From Mortierella sp. BCC40632 (lineage: Eukaryota; Mortierellomycota; Mortierellomycetes; Mortierellales; Mortierellaceae): 64,000 bases of DNA. The notes under the pieces were generated by a model. It was given only the letters and a program-made list of their open reading frames with translations, searched no databases and was not told the origin of the DNA. The translations under genes and the position numbers were made by a program. The DNA is taken from positions 1,694,001 to 1,758,000 of the forward strand of contig WAEK01000010.1 of assembly GCA_011634665.1 (NCBI GenBank), written 5' to 3'. This document shows, piece after piece, positions 24,497-34,760 of this stretch; positions within the stretch are counted from its first letter, which is position 1, and each line of letters starts with the position of its first letter.

Positions 24497-26687
24497 CCCC
24501 CCCTCCTCCTCCTCCTCCTGTGCCACAGGCCGTCGAGTCCCTGAACAAGATCTGCCCCCTGTTGAACCAAAGTCAGCTGGAACAGTCCTTCATCCCTCTT
24601 GTCAAGCGTCTTTCTTTAGGCGATTGGTTCACAAGCCGAACCAGTGCAACGGGCCTCTATGCCGGCGGATACCCCTTGGCCTCTCCAGCATCTCAGGATG
24701 ATTTGCGCAAGTAAGGAGTCCTTGCAGTCAAAGGAAACAAGGAGAGAGTCGTGATGGGGATGCCATAATGTTCTCACACCAGAGGGAGTCGCTTGACAAA
24801 CCAAGAAGGAATATTCACCGTGCTTTATTATCCCCTTTGTTTTTTGTTTTGTTTTGTTGTTTTTTTTTACGCCTGCACTAGATCATTCGGACAACTTTGT
24901 ATTGACGACACCCCCATGGTTCGCCGTGCTGCCGCGACACACCTCGGGGTAATTGGCTCTGAACTTTTTTTACTATTTTTTTTTTTATCAAGACTTTCTC
25001 TCTTTTTTTCTCTCTCTCTATTGTAATTGCATGCGTTGTTTTCTCAACAGCGGTGCTCAATTTCAATTTCTTTATCTCTCATAACATTCACGACAATACA
25101 GGAATTCGCAAAGAAGGTCCGCAAGGAAAACCTCATTTCCGATATGATCCCTCTGTTTAATAAGTTGGCTCAGGACGAACAGGATTCCGTTCGATTGCTC
25201 ACTGTGACGGACTTGGTGGCCATCGCAGAGGAACTCTCACCAGAGGAGTGCAAGACTTACTTTTTGCAGACCCTCAAGTCAATGTTGACCGACAAATCAT
25301 GGAGAGTCCGTTATATGATTGCCGACAACTTTGTTAAGGTAAAAAAAAAACAAACAATAATATATTCATTCCTCTTGAGTCCTGTGAAGATAAAGTTGTA
25401 GCTGAAAAAAAAAATGCTTTGGTATCACGGCACTCACAGCATGTAATCTCTCCATGAATTGACAGTTGAGCAAGGCTGTCGGTGAAGAAATTACTCGCGA
25501 GGATCTTGTGGTAGCGTTTGTCCGTCTGCTGAAGGACAATGAAGCCGAGGTCCGCACAGCTGCTGCAGGACAGGTCCCTGGTACGAGAATCAAGACATCC
25601 TAAAACTTTGCCTTATGGTCACTCGAACACAAAATGTTCGTGGTTTTACTTATTTTTATTATTATTGTTTTTTATTGTTTTTTTACTTTTATATTTGGTG
25701 TTTCCTAGGATTTGCGCAGCTAATCGACAAGGAGACAATCTTGGGCTACATCTTGCCATGCGTCAAGGACTTGGTCACGGACACTTCTCAGCATGTCCGT
25801 GCAGCCCTGGCAATGCAGATCAGCGGATTGGCACCCATTCTCGGAAAGGAGACCACAACGGAGCACCTCTTGCCTTTGTTCCTGCAGTTGCTCAAGGATG
25901 AATTCCCAGACGTTCGTCTTAATATCATCTCGAAGCTCGAGACGGTGAACCAGGTCATCGGAATCGAGCTCTTGTCGCAATCGCTCTTGCCAGCCATTGT
26001 GGAATTGGCCGAGGATAAGCAGTGGCGTGTCCGCTTGGCCATTATCGACTACATCCCCCTGTTGGCGAATCAGTTGGGCGTCGAATTCTTTGATGAGAAG
26101 CTAGGAGCTCTTTGCATGTCATGGTTGGGCGACAGCGTGTATTCGATCCGTGATGCCGCCACAATTAACCTTCGAAAGCTCACTGAGGTGTTTGGTGTTG
26201 AATGGGCAAAGCAGACCATTATCCCCAAGGTCCTTGCTATGGGCACGCACCCCAACTATCTCTATAGGATGACAACCATCTTTTCCATTACGGTATGTTT
26301 TATTCAGTCTACAACCGTTTCACATAGGGGCAGAAATAGGCTCGCCGATTTTTCTATATCCTTTGCCTCGCTAATCTTTGTTCCTGACTCTGACTATTTC
26401 TTTCTACTTCTCTTCCACTCCTACAGGCAATTGCTCCAGCAGTAACCCCAGAGGTTGTCCGGGACTACATTCTCCCAACAGTGTCGTCGCTAGTCTCTGA
26501 CCCCATTCCAAATATCCGGTTCAACGTCGCAAAGTCGATAGAAGCGCTTATCCCAGTTCTTAATCAGAACCCAGATACGAAACTGCTTGTGGATCAGCAG
26601 CTTAAACCCGCTCTAATCAAGTTGGGCGAGGATTCTGACAACGATGTCCGATTTTTCGCGCAAAAGGCACTCTTGACCGTGCAATAG
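23839..26687 (+). CDS. PP2A scaffold subunit A (PR65/Tpd3)
   Basis: Eight exons: 23839-24001, 24156-24307, 24529-24710, 24882-24948, 25102-25338, 25466-25580, 25709-26292 and 26427-26687 (586 aa, close to the 589 aa of animal PR65). The whole protein is a solenoid of about fifteen HEAT repeats. It starts [20 protein letters not shown] and contains the characteristic [14 protein letters not shown] and [18 protein letters not shown] helices ([26 protein letters not shown]). It holds the catalytic C subunit and a variable B subunit of protein phosphatase 2A in cytosol and nucleus. All splice joins keep the frame and restore family-conserved residues. The intron before exon 3 has a long T/CT polypyrimidine tract. 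The gene is divergent from the WNK kinase gene and followed 278 bp later by the uS3 gene on the same strand. Confidence 0.96.
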
Positions 26688-26965
26688 GCGCCATACAGAA
26701 AGAAAAGAAAAGAAAAAGACACAAAAAAAATTACTACAGACTTACATGAACGCGAGTTGGCATGAACAACCTATCACAACGACCCCAACCAGTCAAGGCA
26801 AAAAAAAAAAAAAAAAAAATGTGTACGAGGCATGGAAGGGAGGGGCCATGAGATCGTCTAAGCCACGGGACCTCAAAGGATATTGCAGATTTCGTTACTG
26901 GATGGCCTTGCTCCTCCTCTTTTCCTGACACTCCTTTCATCACGATCAGACAACCTCCCATCAAA

Positions 26966-28596
26966 ATGGCCGCTGCTCAGATTTCCAAGAAGAGAAAGGT
27001 GTGCACAACGCTCTTGGGGGGGAAATCAGGGAGAGAAACAGAGAAGGGCGAGGATCGACCCATCATCAGTTTCTGGAGTAAAAAAACGAAAACAAAAAAT
27101 AACGGCTTTCTCGGTGCAAAGAGGTTGGATGAGACCTGCAATCCAAGCAACGTGGAACCGTTCTCAGCATCCTTTTTGGAGATGAAAGCATTCCAAAGGG
27201 GACTCGACAATAGACACTACTTATGTCAGGAAGTACCTGAGAGTTCATCTGTGGAGATTTCAGGACCGAGGCGGGTTTCTGGATCAGTTTTGCCACAACA
27301 CGGGAGGGGGTGCTCTTTGTATTCTACAGCCAAACATGCAGGGGAGAGGGACATTGCTCCGCTTCCTTTGAGCCATTATCAGGACCCAAAAGGGCTGATA
27401 AAGTGAGAGAGCCAGTGTATTATTATTCTTCCCCTCCCAGCAGAGATAACTCATTGGTTCAGTCGATACTATACGCTGCCCCTCCAAAAACAACCGACTG
27501 GCCCTAGTGATATTGATCAACCCTCTCTTCCTCACCCAAACTGAGGGGCGATCATGTTCACGGACAGTATCACCAACGCCATCTAAGATGTCTAAGACAA
27601 CCAGCTATTGACGGATGGTTCTCTATGGGATGGATGTATTGATCAGGAGAACCGGATGCTTAGGGGTGTTATAGTGGAGCTCAAGGGCATCCCACACTAG
27701 AGACTGTCCAAAGGAGCACCTAATCACATGACTCTACCCGAGGACAGAGGACAGACGGACTTTGGAAAGGGGAGAAAAAGAGAGAGTATTTGCTCCGCAT
27801 AAGCAGAGAAGGCAAAGAACCCATATTGAATCTAACATGATCGTCTCTTACCACGTTTCCCTTGGGTCATTTCCAACGACTCCTCTAGTTCGTCGCTGAC
27901 GGAGTTTTCTACGCCGAGTTGAACGAGTTCTTCCAGCGCGAGCTCGCTGCTGAGGGCTACTCTGGTGTTGAGGTCCGTGTCACCCCTGCCCGCACTGAGA
28001 TCATTATCCGTGCCACCCAGACCAAGGAGATCCTTGGTGTCCAGGGTCGCCGCATCCGCGAGTTGACCACCTTGGTCCAGAAGCGTTTCAAGTTCCCCGA
28101 GAACACTGTCGAGCTCTATGCCGAGCGCGTCAACTTCCGTGGTCTCTGCGCCATCGCCCAGTGCGAGTCTTTGAAGTACAAGCTCCTCAACGGTGTTGCC
28201 GTCCGCCGTGCCTGCTACGGTGTTGTCCGTTACATCATGGAGGCTGGTGCCAAGGGATGCGAAGTTGTCGTCTCTGGCAAGCTCCGTGCTGCCCGTGCCA
28301 AGTCCATGAAGTTCATTGACGGATTCATGATTCACTCGGGTCAGCCCACCAAGGACTTTGTTGACACTGCTGTTCGTCACGTCATGTTGCGTCAGGGAGT
28401 CTTGGGTGTCAAGGTCAAGATCATGTTGCCTTGGGACCCCACTGGCAAGATGGGTCCCAAGACCCCTCTTCCCGATATGGTCACCATCATGGAGCCCAAG
28501 GAGGAGACCCCTATCCTCGCTCCCATCTCTGAGTCTCGTGAGGAGCCCGCCCCTGCTGCTGCCCCTGCTGCTGCTGCCCCTGCTCCTGAGCAATAA
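26966..28596 (+). CDS. RPS3: 40S ribosomal protein uS3 (S3)
   Basis: Two exons, 26966-26998 (11 codons) and 27889-28596, give 246 aa. The sequence [11 protein letters not shown] joins [14 protein letters not shown], the standard S3 N-terminus. The KH-type domain has [11 protein letters not shown], and the C-terminal half carries [12 protein letters not shown] and [12 protein letters not shown]. The tail is Pro/Ala-rich and acidic. uS3 sits at the mRNA entry channel of the small ribosomal subunit and the conserved lobe has DNA-repair side activities in some eukaryotes. Third codon positions of exon 2 are strongly C-biased (GCC, GTC, AAG), as expected for a very highly expressed gene and unlike its neighbours. 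The single intron is 890 bp, by far the longest in the window. The minus-strand frame opposite exon 2 is a shadow. Confidence 0.97.
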
Positions 28597-28686
28597 GTAG
28601 TTTCTTTTTTTTTCTCCTTTTGCATATCCCAAATGGAAGAGCTACTTTTTACAATAAACATAATCATTAAAAAAAATAACCCGAGT

Positions 28687-29634
28687 TCATTTTCGTGTAG
28701 GTGTAGAGAGGTATGAAGGCATGAATGGTTGCTTCTTGGAAGAGTTGGATAGTTCATGGAAATCAGTCCTATTCGAGAGAGTGATCCGTAGGTCATTAGA
28801 ATTCACGACAGGTTGAAGTGAGAATCCGGAAAAAAAAAAAAAAAAAAAAAAAAGAAATTCGCCCAAACTTACATTGAGCGACCCAAGTCTTCAAGCTTCA
28901 ATTTCATTAGAGTAGGAAAAGAGACAGTGCACATGCTTGTTAGTGAGTCGACTGTGGGTCCGTAAAAATGAAAGATAAATAGCATAGGAATAAGCCATGG
29001 ATGACTATCCTCCAAGAGAAAACCTTACATTAGCCATCAAATCCTGGAGCTCCTGTCCTTTTCTTGCAAACTGGTTTGGATCGATCTCGTCCTTTTCGGC
29101 AGCATCCAGGAGCTTCCCATCGGGCGCCAGAGATTTGTCGTCATCAGCAACGGTCTCGATACTAATATGTTTTGCAGCGAGAGCCAGTTGCTTCTTGCGG
29201 ATCTTGACTAGTTCCTGAAAGATGCTCTCAGTATTGTCGCCTTTTTTTTTTTTTTTTTTTTTTTGTGGGACAGGAGATGGAGGCATGTCCAGGCGACACA
29301 AACAAGTTAGGAAGGGTTAAGGCTGGTATAATCATGTCTACAGAGGTGATACTGTCAGAGAAACGTTACCAAACGCTTTCATATCCCGCTCATCGAGCAT
29401 CTTGTCTGTTTGTTCGAATGCAGCATCAATGACTCCAAGTGCCTTGTCATGGTTCGATGAGGTGAGTTCTGATGCTGGTGGAGAGTAGTAGCTACCCCCG
29501 GCTTTACTCTGGTTTGCATTGCTGCTGCTACTGGTGTTGTGTGCATTCAGACCTTGAGAAGTCGAGCCAATGCCTGTCGATGCCATTCCTGCTCCTGTGC
29601 CTGTTTCTGTCATTCGTGGTGTTGATGAAGACAT
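28687..29634 (-). CDS. Unrecognised small helical protein
   Basis: A four-exon model keeps one frame: 29634-29370, 29240-29029, 28895-28873 (23 nt) and 28768-28687, giving 193 aa. Exons 1 and 2 are well supported by coding character; the 23-nt exon 3 and exon 4 are weaker. The N-terminus (aa 1-60) is Ser/Thr/Gly-rich and disordered. The rest is charged and predicted helical (ESIFQELVKIRKKQLALAAK, AEKDEIDPNQFARKGQELQD), likely a coiled coil. I do not recognise the family. The size and two-helix design would suit a small subunit of a coiled-coil complex, but that is a guess. It is convergent with uS3 and shares a 128-bp promoter with TRM13. Intron 1 ends in a long A-run directly at its AG. Confidence 0.55.
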
Positions 29635-29762
29635 GGGGAAAAGTCAAAGGACAGAAACATGAATTTTGGGCACAGTCACTTTTTTCCCTCCCTCTCTTCT
29701 TTTTAGACTCTTCTGATCTAACCTGATCAACCTCCATTCTAGTTTGCATCAGGATTCCCTCC

Positions 29763-31931
29763 ATGACCGAGACGAAGCGACCGCTAGAAAGCAAGGATGC
29801 TGACCCAGTAGCACAGGCACTGGCAGGAACCCTGGAGGCGCCTGCTCTCCATCCTCGTAGACGGACTAAGCGCCAAAAGACCCAAGGTATCAGCGGCCTT
29901 TCCTTGAACCTGGACCTTTTTTTTATGCACAGGAACAACCAGAAAGGAGGACTCACATCTTGAGCTAAACGATCCCTCTAGCTCCACCTCCGCCTGTGCC
30001 CGACCGTCCAAGGCAATGTCACTTCCTTGCGCCAAGCAAAAACAAATATTGTCGGTTGACTACCAAACTTGGTAACAGGTATTGTGGAGAGCATTCGATG
30101 TATGAGCAAGTGAAGCCTGCTTCTGTAGTCGCTGGAGACAATGATACTGCTGGCAGTAACCCCGACGGCAAGCCTCACAGAAAGCGGATCCCATGCCCAT
30201 TTGACCCTAGCCAGTAAGTGGACCCGCTCTTTCACACAGCAGGAAACCACCGCAATCGTCCCTCAATGCAAATCGGATCAATTGAGCCTCTCAACTTAAC
30301 ATGTTTCGCAATATTCTTCTGTGTTCAAAGTACTGCCTGGGAGGACGACCTTAAGACACACTTGTACAAGTGCAATGCAAGACCAAAGGAGGGTGTTGCA
30401 CAATTCAAAGCCGATATCAACTTGACCTTGCCTCGACCCGAGACAACCCAAGCATCTTCAGGAGAATCAACTACGTCGGCCGTATTGCGAAGAGATATGC
30501 TTGGAAAACTCTCTAAGGACCGGTTATTGACATTGATTCAAAAGGTTCAGGAGCTACATGCCAAATATGTCCCTGAAATCAGGACGTCGGTCCTTGATCA
30601 CTCGGCGTTGGATGAACGCAAGTAAGTGAGTCCTTCATAATTTTGGAGATAAAAGAAAAGAAAAGGTTGCTTCAGATATTTGGTCCGCCGCTGACCCAGA
30701 GGTATACTTTTTTAAAAAAAAAAAAAAAAAAAAAAAGGAAAAACATCAAGAATATCAAGCATGCCCACCAACAAGCATCACTTCTGGGACATATGAAGCG
30801 TTTGTCAATGCTCTCGGATCCAGCGGCATGTTTTATCGAATTTGGTGCAGGGCGTGGAGAATTGTCCAACTATCTCAAGATTGCAATGGACGATGAAGGC
30901 CAAGGAACCTTTATCCTTGTAGATCGAACGCCGCCCAGGAATAAATTCGATAGCCAGATGCTTGGACTAAAGGAAATCAAGACGCTGGTCAAGAGACATA
31001 CCATGGATATCAAGGATCTTGTCCTGGCCAATGTTCCCGAGTTACGACGAGATGTGACCGCGCTTCAGAGGGAGGTCCCTGTCAAGGAGGATGATTCTGC
31101 AGAAGACGACTCGGTCTATGTCGAGAAGAAGCCAGTGGTAGCGCTGTCGAAACATCTCTGTGGAGGTGCAACAGATATTACTCTCAAGTGCCTTACAAAT
31201 TATCAGGAGAGGTGAGCTTTTTTTTTTTTTTTTTTTTTTTTGAGGATTTCTGTTGATGCAGAGAAAGAAAAATAACTAGAGCGATCTTGTTTTCGACTGG
31301 CCTTCTTAAAAAAAAAAAAAAAAAAATCTATCGTTTAGCGAAAAGAGCAAGTCGTCTCTACCTTCTCCGGTGAAGGGTATCCTGATTGCACTATGCTGTC
31401 ACCAACTTTGCCACCACTACATGTACCCCAACCAGAAATTCTTGGAAGAGATCGGGATTACGTCAGAAGACTTTGCATACTTGACACGGATGAGCAGCTG
31501 GGCTGTCTGTGTGAACCAGACGAAAGCAACTCTTGACAAAGAGAGTAGCAACCCTGGTACACCCTCAGAAAAGCCCATGGATTCGAGCAATGGAGACGAC
31601 GAACACAGTGCCAAGGCAGATGCAGAACTAGATGAACTTGGGTAACGTTTGCTTCTGTGATCCTTTTTTTTTTTTTTTTTTTTTTTTTCTTTCTCTGATC
31701 ATGATCCGAGCTAACAATATCTACGCGTCATTTTCGGATTGTAGGGCCCATATCGAAGCATTGAACGGTCAAGCAAGGGAGCAACTTGGACTGCAATGCA
31801 AGCGCCTTTTGGATGTTGGAAGGGTCAAGTATTTGCAGGAGCATGGTTTTGAGGCCGAGTTAGTCTATTATGTCGACAAGGAAACATCGCTAGAGAATCT
31901 GGCCTTGATGGCCGTGCCCAAAAGCCAATAA
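29763..31931 (+). CDS. TRM13: tRNA 2'-O-methyltransferase Trm13
   Basis: Six exons: 29763-29886, 29982-30213, 30331-30621, 30738-31211, 31339-31641 and 31745-31931 (536 aa). Trm13 methylates the 2'-O of residue 4 in the acceptor stem of some tRNAs. An N-terminal CCCH-type zinc finger starts at Cys54 (CHFLAPSKNKYC... CGEH). A CHHC U11-48K-type finger follows (about aa 112-140: CPFDPSH... HLYKC), which is completed across the exon 2/3 join. The Rossmann methyltransferase domain has the SAM loop FIEFGAGRGELS, then SKHLCGGATD and the family motif LCCHQLC. The length is typical. The join into exon 4 relies on an AG right after about 20 A, yet restores the expected HAHQQASLLGH. The gene shares a 128-bp divergent promoter with the small minus-strand gene. 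Confidence 0.93.
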
Positions 31932-32163
31932 AATCCACGCGGACTCGCTATTGTGTGACTTGGTTTCGGATGTGTTTTCTCCTAGAGCTTTAAGCTGATC
32001 TGGGCGAATTCCATTCTTTTCCATCGTTTTCTTCCCTTGTGGTCTCTTTTCTGCATTTCATTTGTCATCACCATCGTCTCCTTTCCACTCCTGCCTTGGC
32101 TCGCCCTCTTCGCCTCGATTTTTCTCAAAGGATTCTAAAAAAAAAAAGACATAATTGCCCATC

Positions 32164-32684
32164 ATGAGCAAAGATATGAAGAATGTCAACAACTGGTAGG
32201 GTTTTATCCTAGGATAATAATGACCCCGGGGGTTCCACATGCCTGGTCGCGGTTGCCCATCTTGACTTGATGGATGGGAACCTCTCTCTCCCTCTTATTC
32301 TATCGTTTTTTATATACATTTTTTCATTATCGTTGAGCATCACTAACGGCCCCCCGTTTTTTTCCTTTTTTTTTTTTATTTTTTTTCTTGCTTTCGTGAT
32401 GATCTCTATCTCTTACCCTTACTCTCATGTAAAAGGCACTGGGTTGACAAGAACTGCATCCTCTGGGCCAAGGCCTATTTCGAGAATGAGTTGATCAATG
32501 TCTCTGCCGAGGCTGCTGGCGCAACGGTCAAGACCCTGGCTGTGACCAGCGTGACTGGAGATGTCGATGTGAACCAACGCAAGGGCAAGATCATCACCAT
32601 CTTTGATGTCGTCATTGACCTTACCTTTGAAGGTAACCCCATGCATCTTTTCCTCTCTTCCATCCTCTCTTTTCTTTCTTTCTT

Positions 32685-32763
<79 letters not shown>

Positions 32764-34351
32764 AGTTGAACAACTCGGGGTATCTTGGTTCTTCAGAAAA
32801 AAAAAAAAGAACAAAAAAAAAAAAAACGGATGCTAACCCTTTTAATCTGTTTTTCTCTCTCTTCAGGCACCACTGCTGACGGAACTCAGGTCACCGGAAA
32901 GATCAACATTCCCGAGGTTGCTCATGATACTGATGCCGATGACTATGTTGTAAGTAGAAGCCGATGCTACTCGACTCTTTGTATCAACTCTGTTATCAGG
33001 AACTGCTCGATACAAAAAAAAAAAAAAATGAAAGGGGCACAGGGGGCGTTTTTTTTAATTGTATATATTTAATTGGGGTCATTCCAAGCTAAACCACTCG
33101 AGACTTTGCCTTTCTCTTGTTCTCCTGGTAATGACCTAGTTTGATGTCACCATTGACAGCGACAACAGCGCCAAGCAGCCCGTCCGGGATCTTATCCGCA
33201 AGGGTCTTGCACCCATTCTTCGCAAGAAGCTTGCTCTGTTCGCTGGGGAGCTTATCCGAGGTTGGTGTTTTTTTCTTCTTTCTTTCTCGGACCTCTTTCT
33301 CAAACCTCATTGGAGTGAAATATTCATGTCTTTGTTTTTCTCTCTCTCTCTTTCATTATCTGCTCACAATAGTTCACGGCAAGGATGTTCAGGTCGACAG
33401 TGACTTTTCCAAGCCTTCGACTCCAGTTCCAGCCACACCTCCTACCTCGACAACCCCTGTTCCTGGCGCTAAATCACCTGCCGCTTCTTCCAGCACTGTG
33501 ACCTTGGGCACTGTCAACACGACGTCTTGGGATGAGACGGTTGAGATGCAGGCTTCTGCCCATGATGTCTACGATGTGCTTTTGAACCAGTCCAAGGTCA
33601 TTGTCTGGACTCGTAGCAACCGTGCGATGATTGAGGCCAAGGTGGGAGGCAAGTTCAGTTTCTTTGACGGATCTGTGACGGGTGAGATCACAGAGTTGGT
33701 CGAGGACAAGAAGATTGTTCAAAAGTGGCGTCTCAACTCTTGGCCAGCAGGTAAATTGGCAGTTCCTTTTTTCTTTACAAATATGTCAAGGGGACTCGTT
33801 CTGCATGTCTTTTTTTTTTTTTTTTTTTTTTCTTTTCTTTTCTTTTCTCTTTTCTCTTTTCTCTTTGGAGAGAAAAGAGAAAAATGGTGAGAGTGAGAGT
33901 GAGAGAACTGTTGCAGGTACTCACTCGGTGTTGAATGATCTTGACGGGGGATCTCTCTCTCTTTTTTTTTTCTTCATTTTTTTTTTTCTATTTATTTATT
34001 TTCTTAGGTCACTTCTCCACGGTGACGATGGAGATTGAACAGGGCACCAACTCGACGACGATCAAGTTCAAGCAAGAAGGTGTGCCTGTTGGAGAGCAAG
34101 ACATTACTCGCCGCAACTGGAGCAACTATTACTGGGCCGAGATCAAGCGCACGTTCGGGTACGTAGGATTTCATTCCTCGACGACGACGACGACCTCAAA
34201 GACAACCACTTCTACGGAGAAGCGGAAGCGCCGTCGTCGTCGAGAGACAAAGAAGAATGAAGGAAATGGGGGTGGCGTAGGCATGTACACGGGTGCTGGA
34301 CTTGTCGTACTGACTGCGTTTGCCCTTGGATTCTGGTTTTCCAAAAAATAG
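32164..34351 (+). CDS. AHA1: Aha1-type Hsp90 co-chaperone with C-terminal membrane anchor
   Basis: Six exons: 32164-32195, 32436-32632, 32867-32949, 33140-33260, 33373-33750 and 34008-34351 (384 aa). The N-terminal Aha1 domain (NVNNWHWVDKNC..., NQRKGKIITIFD) binds Hsp90's middle domain and stimulates its ATPase. After a Pro/Ser/Thr linker comes the C-terminal AHSA1/START-like domain (SWDETVEMQASAHDVYDVL, GGKFSFFDGSV, QKWRLNSWPAGHFSTV, NWSNYYW). Human AHSA1 is 338 aa and ends a few residues after the matching YYW...TFG. Here about 57 extra residues follow: a Thr-rich stretch, a basic cluster (KRKRRRRRETKK), a Gly-rich hinge and a hydrophobic segment (about aa 362-381) ending FWFSKK. This looks like a tail anchor. 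GTACGT at the join (34157) could be a donor, but no downstream acceptor gives a better product. Confidence 0.9.
32689..32759. repeat. (TC)35 microsatellite in AHA1 intron 2
   Basis: A pure run of about 35 TC dinucleotides in the intron between 32632 and 32867. It lies upstream of a run of A and then a normal CT-rich acceptor (CTTCAG). Confidence 0.9.
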
Positions 34352-34760
34352 TTTTGGCGTTGGCATCTAAGATTCGGTAGAAGAAAAAGAAGAAAAAGAA
34401 AGGACAAAAAAAAAAAAAAAAAAAAAAAAGAAAAAGAAAAAATAGAATCCAAAAAAAAAAAGTGAATTTTGTACTTTGGTCGATTGGCATTTATAAAGCA
34501 GGGCGGTACCATACTGAGTCACTTAATTTGAAGGCTTCTTCCACTTTTCATAACGTTTCATTTATTACTTTTTTTTTGGGGGGGGGGAGAGGAAGTGAAG
34601 AAAGCAAAGAAAAAACACGACATGAGAGAAAATGAAAGAACAAGAGATGGGTCATCAATAGAAAGAGAGAGAAAGAGAAAGAAATAGAGAGAGACAGGGT
34701 ATTTCAAATGTAGGAAAGAACAAAATGCAGTTTAAAATCCTTTCTTTTTTTTTTTCATAC
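34352..34760. other. Convergent intergenic, 3' regions
   Basis: Separates the stop codons of AHA1 (+) and the proline-repeat gene (-). It contains A24 at about 34406-34429, a second A-rich patch, a T-run followed by nine G at about 34571-34588, and purine-rich DNA. No gene is seen. Confidence 0.65.

Noticed and set aside
27832..28632. 266-codon open frame on the minus strand opposite RPS3
   Set aside because: It is the antisense shadow of the strongly C-biased uS3 exon and has no domain of its own.
34158..34281. Possible last intron in AHA1 (GTACGT to CGTAG)
   Set aside because: The joined product is a poor Cys/Trp-rich sequence, while the unspliced frame gives a coherent basic linker and membrane helix.
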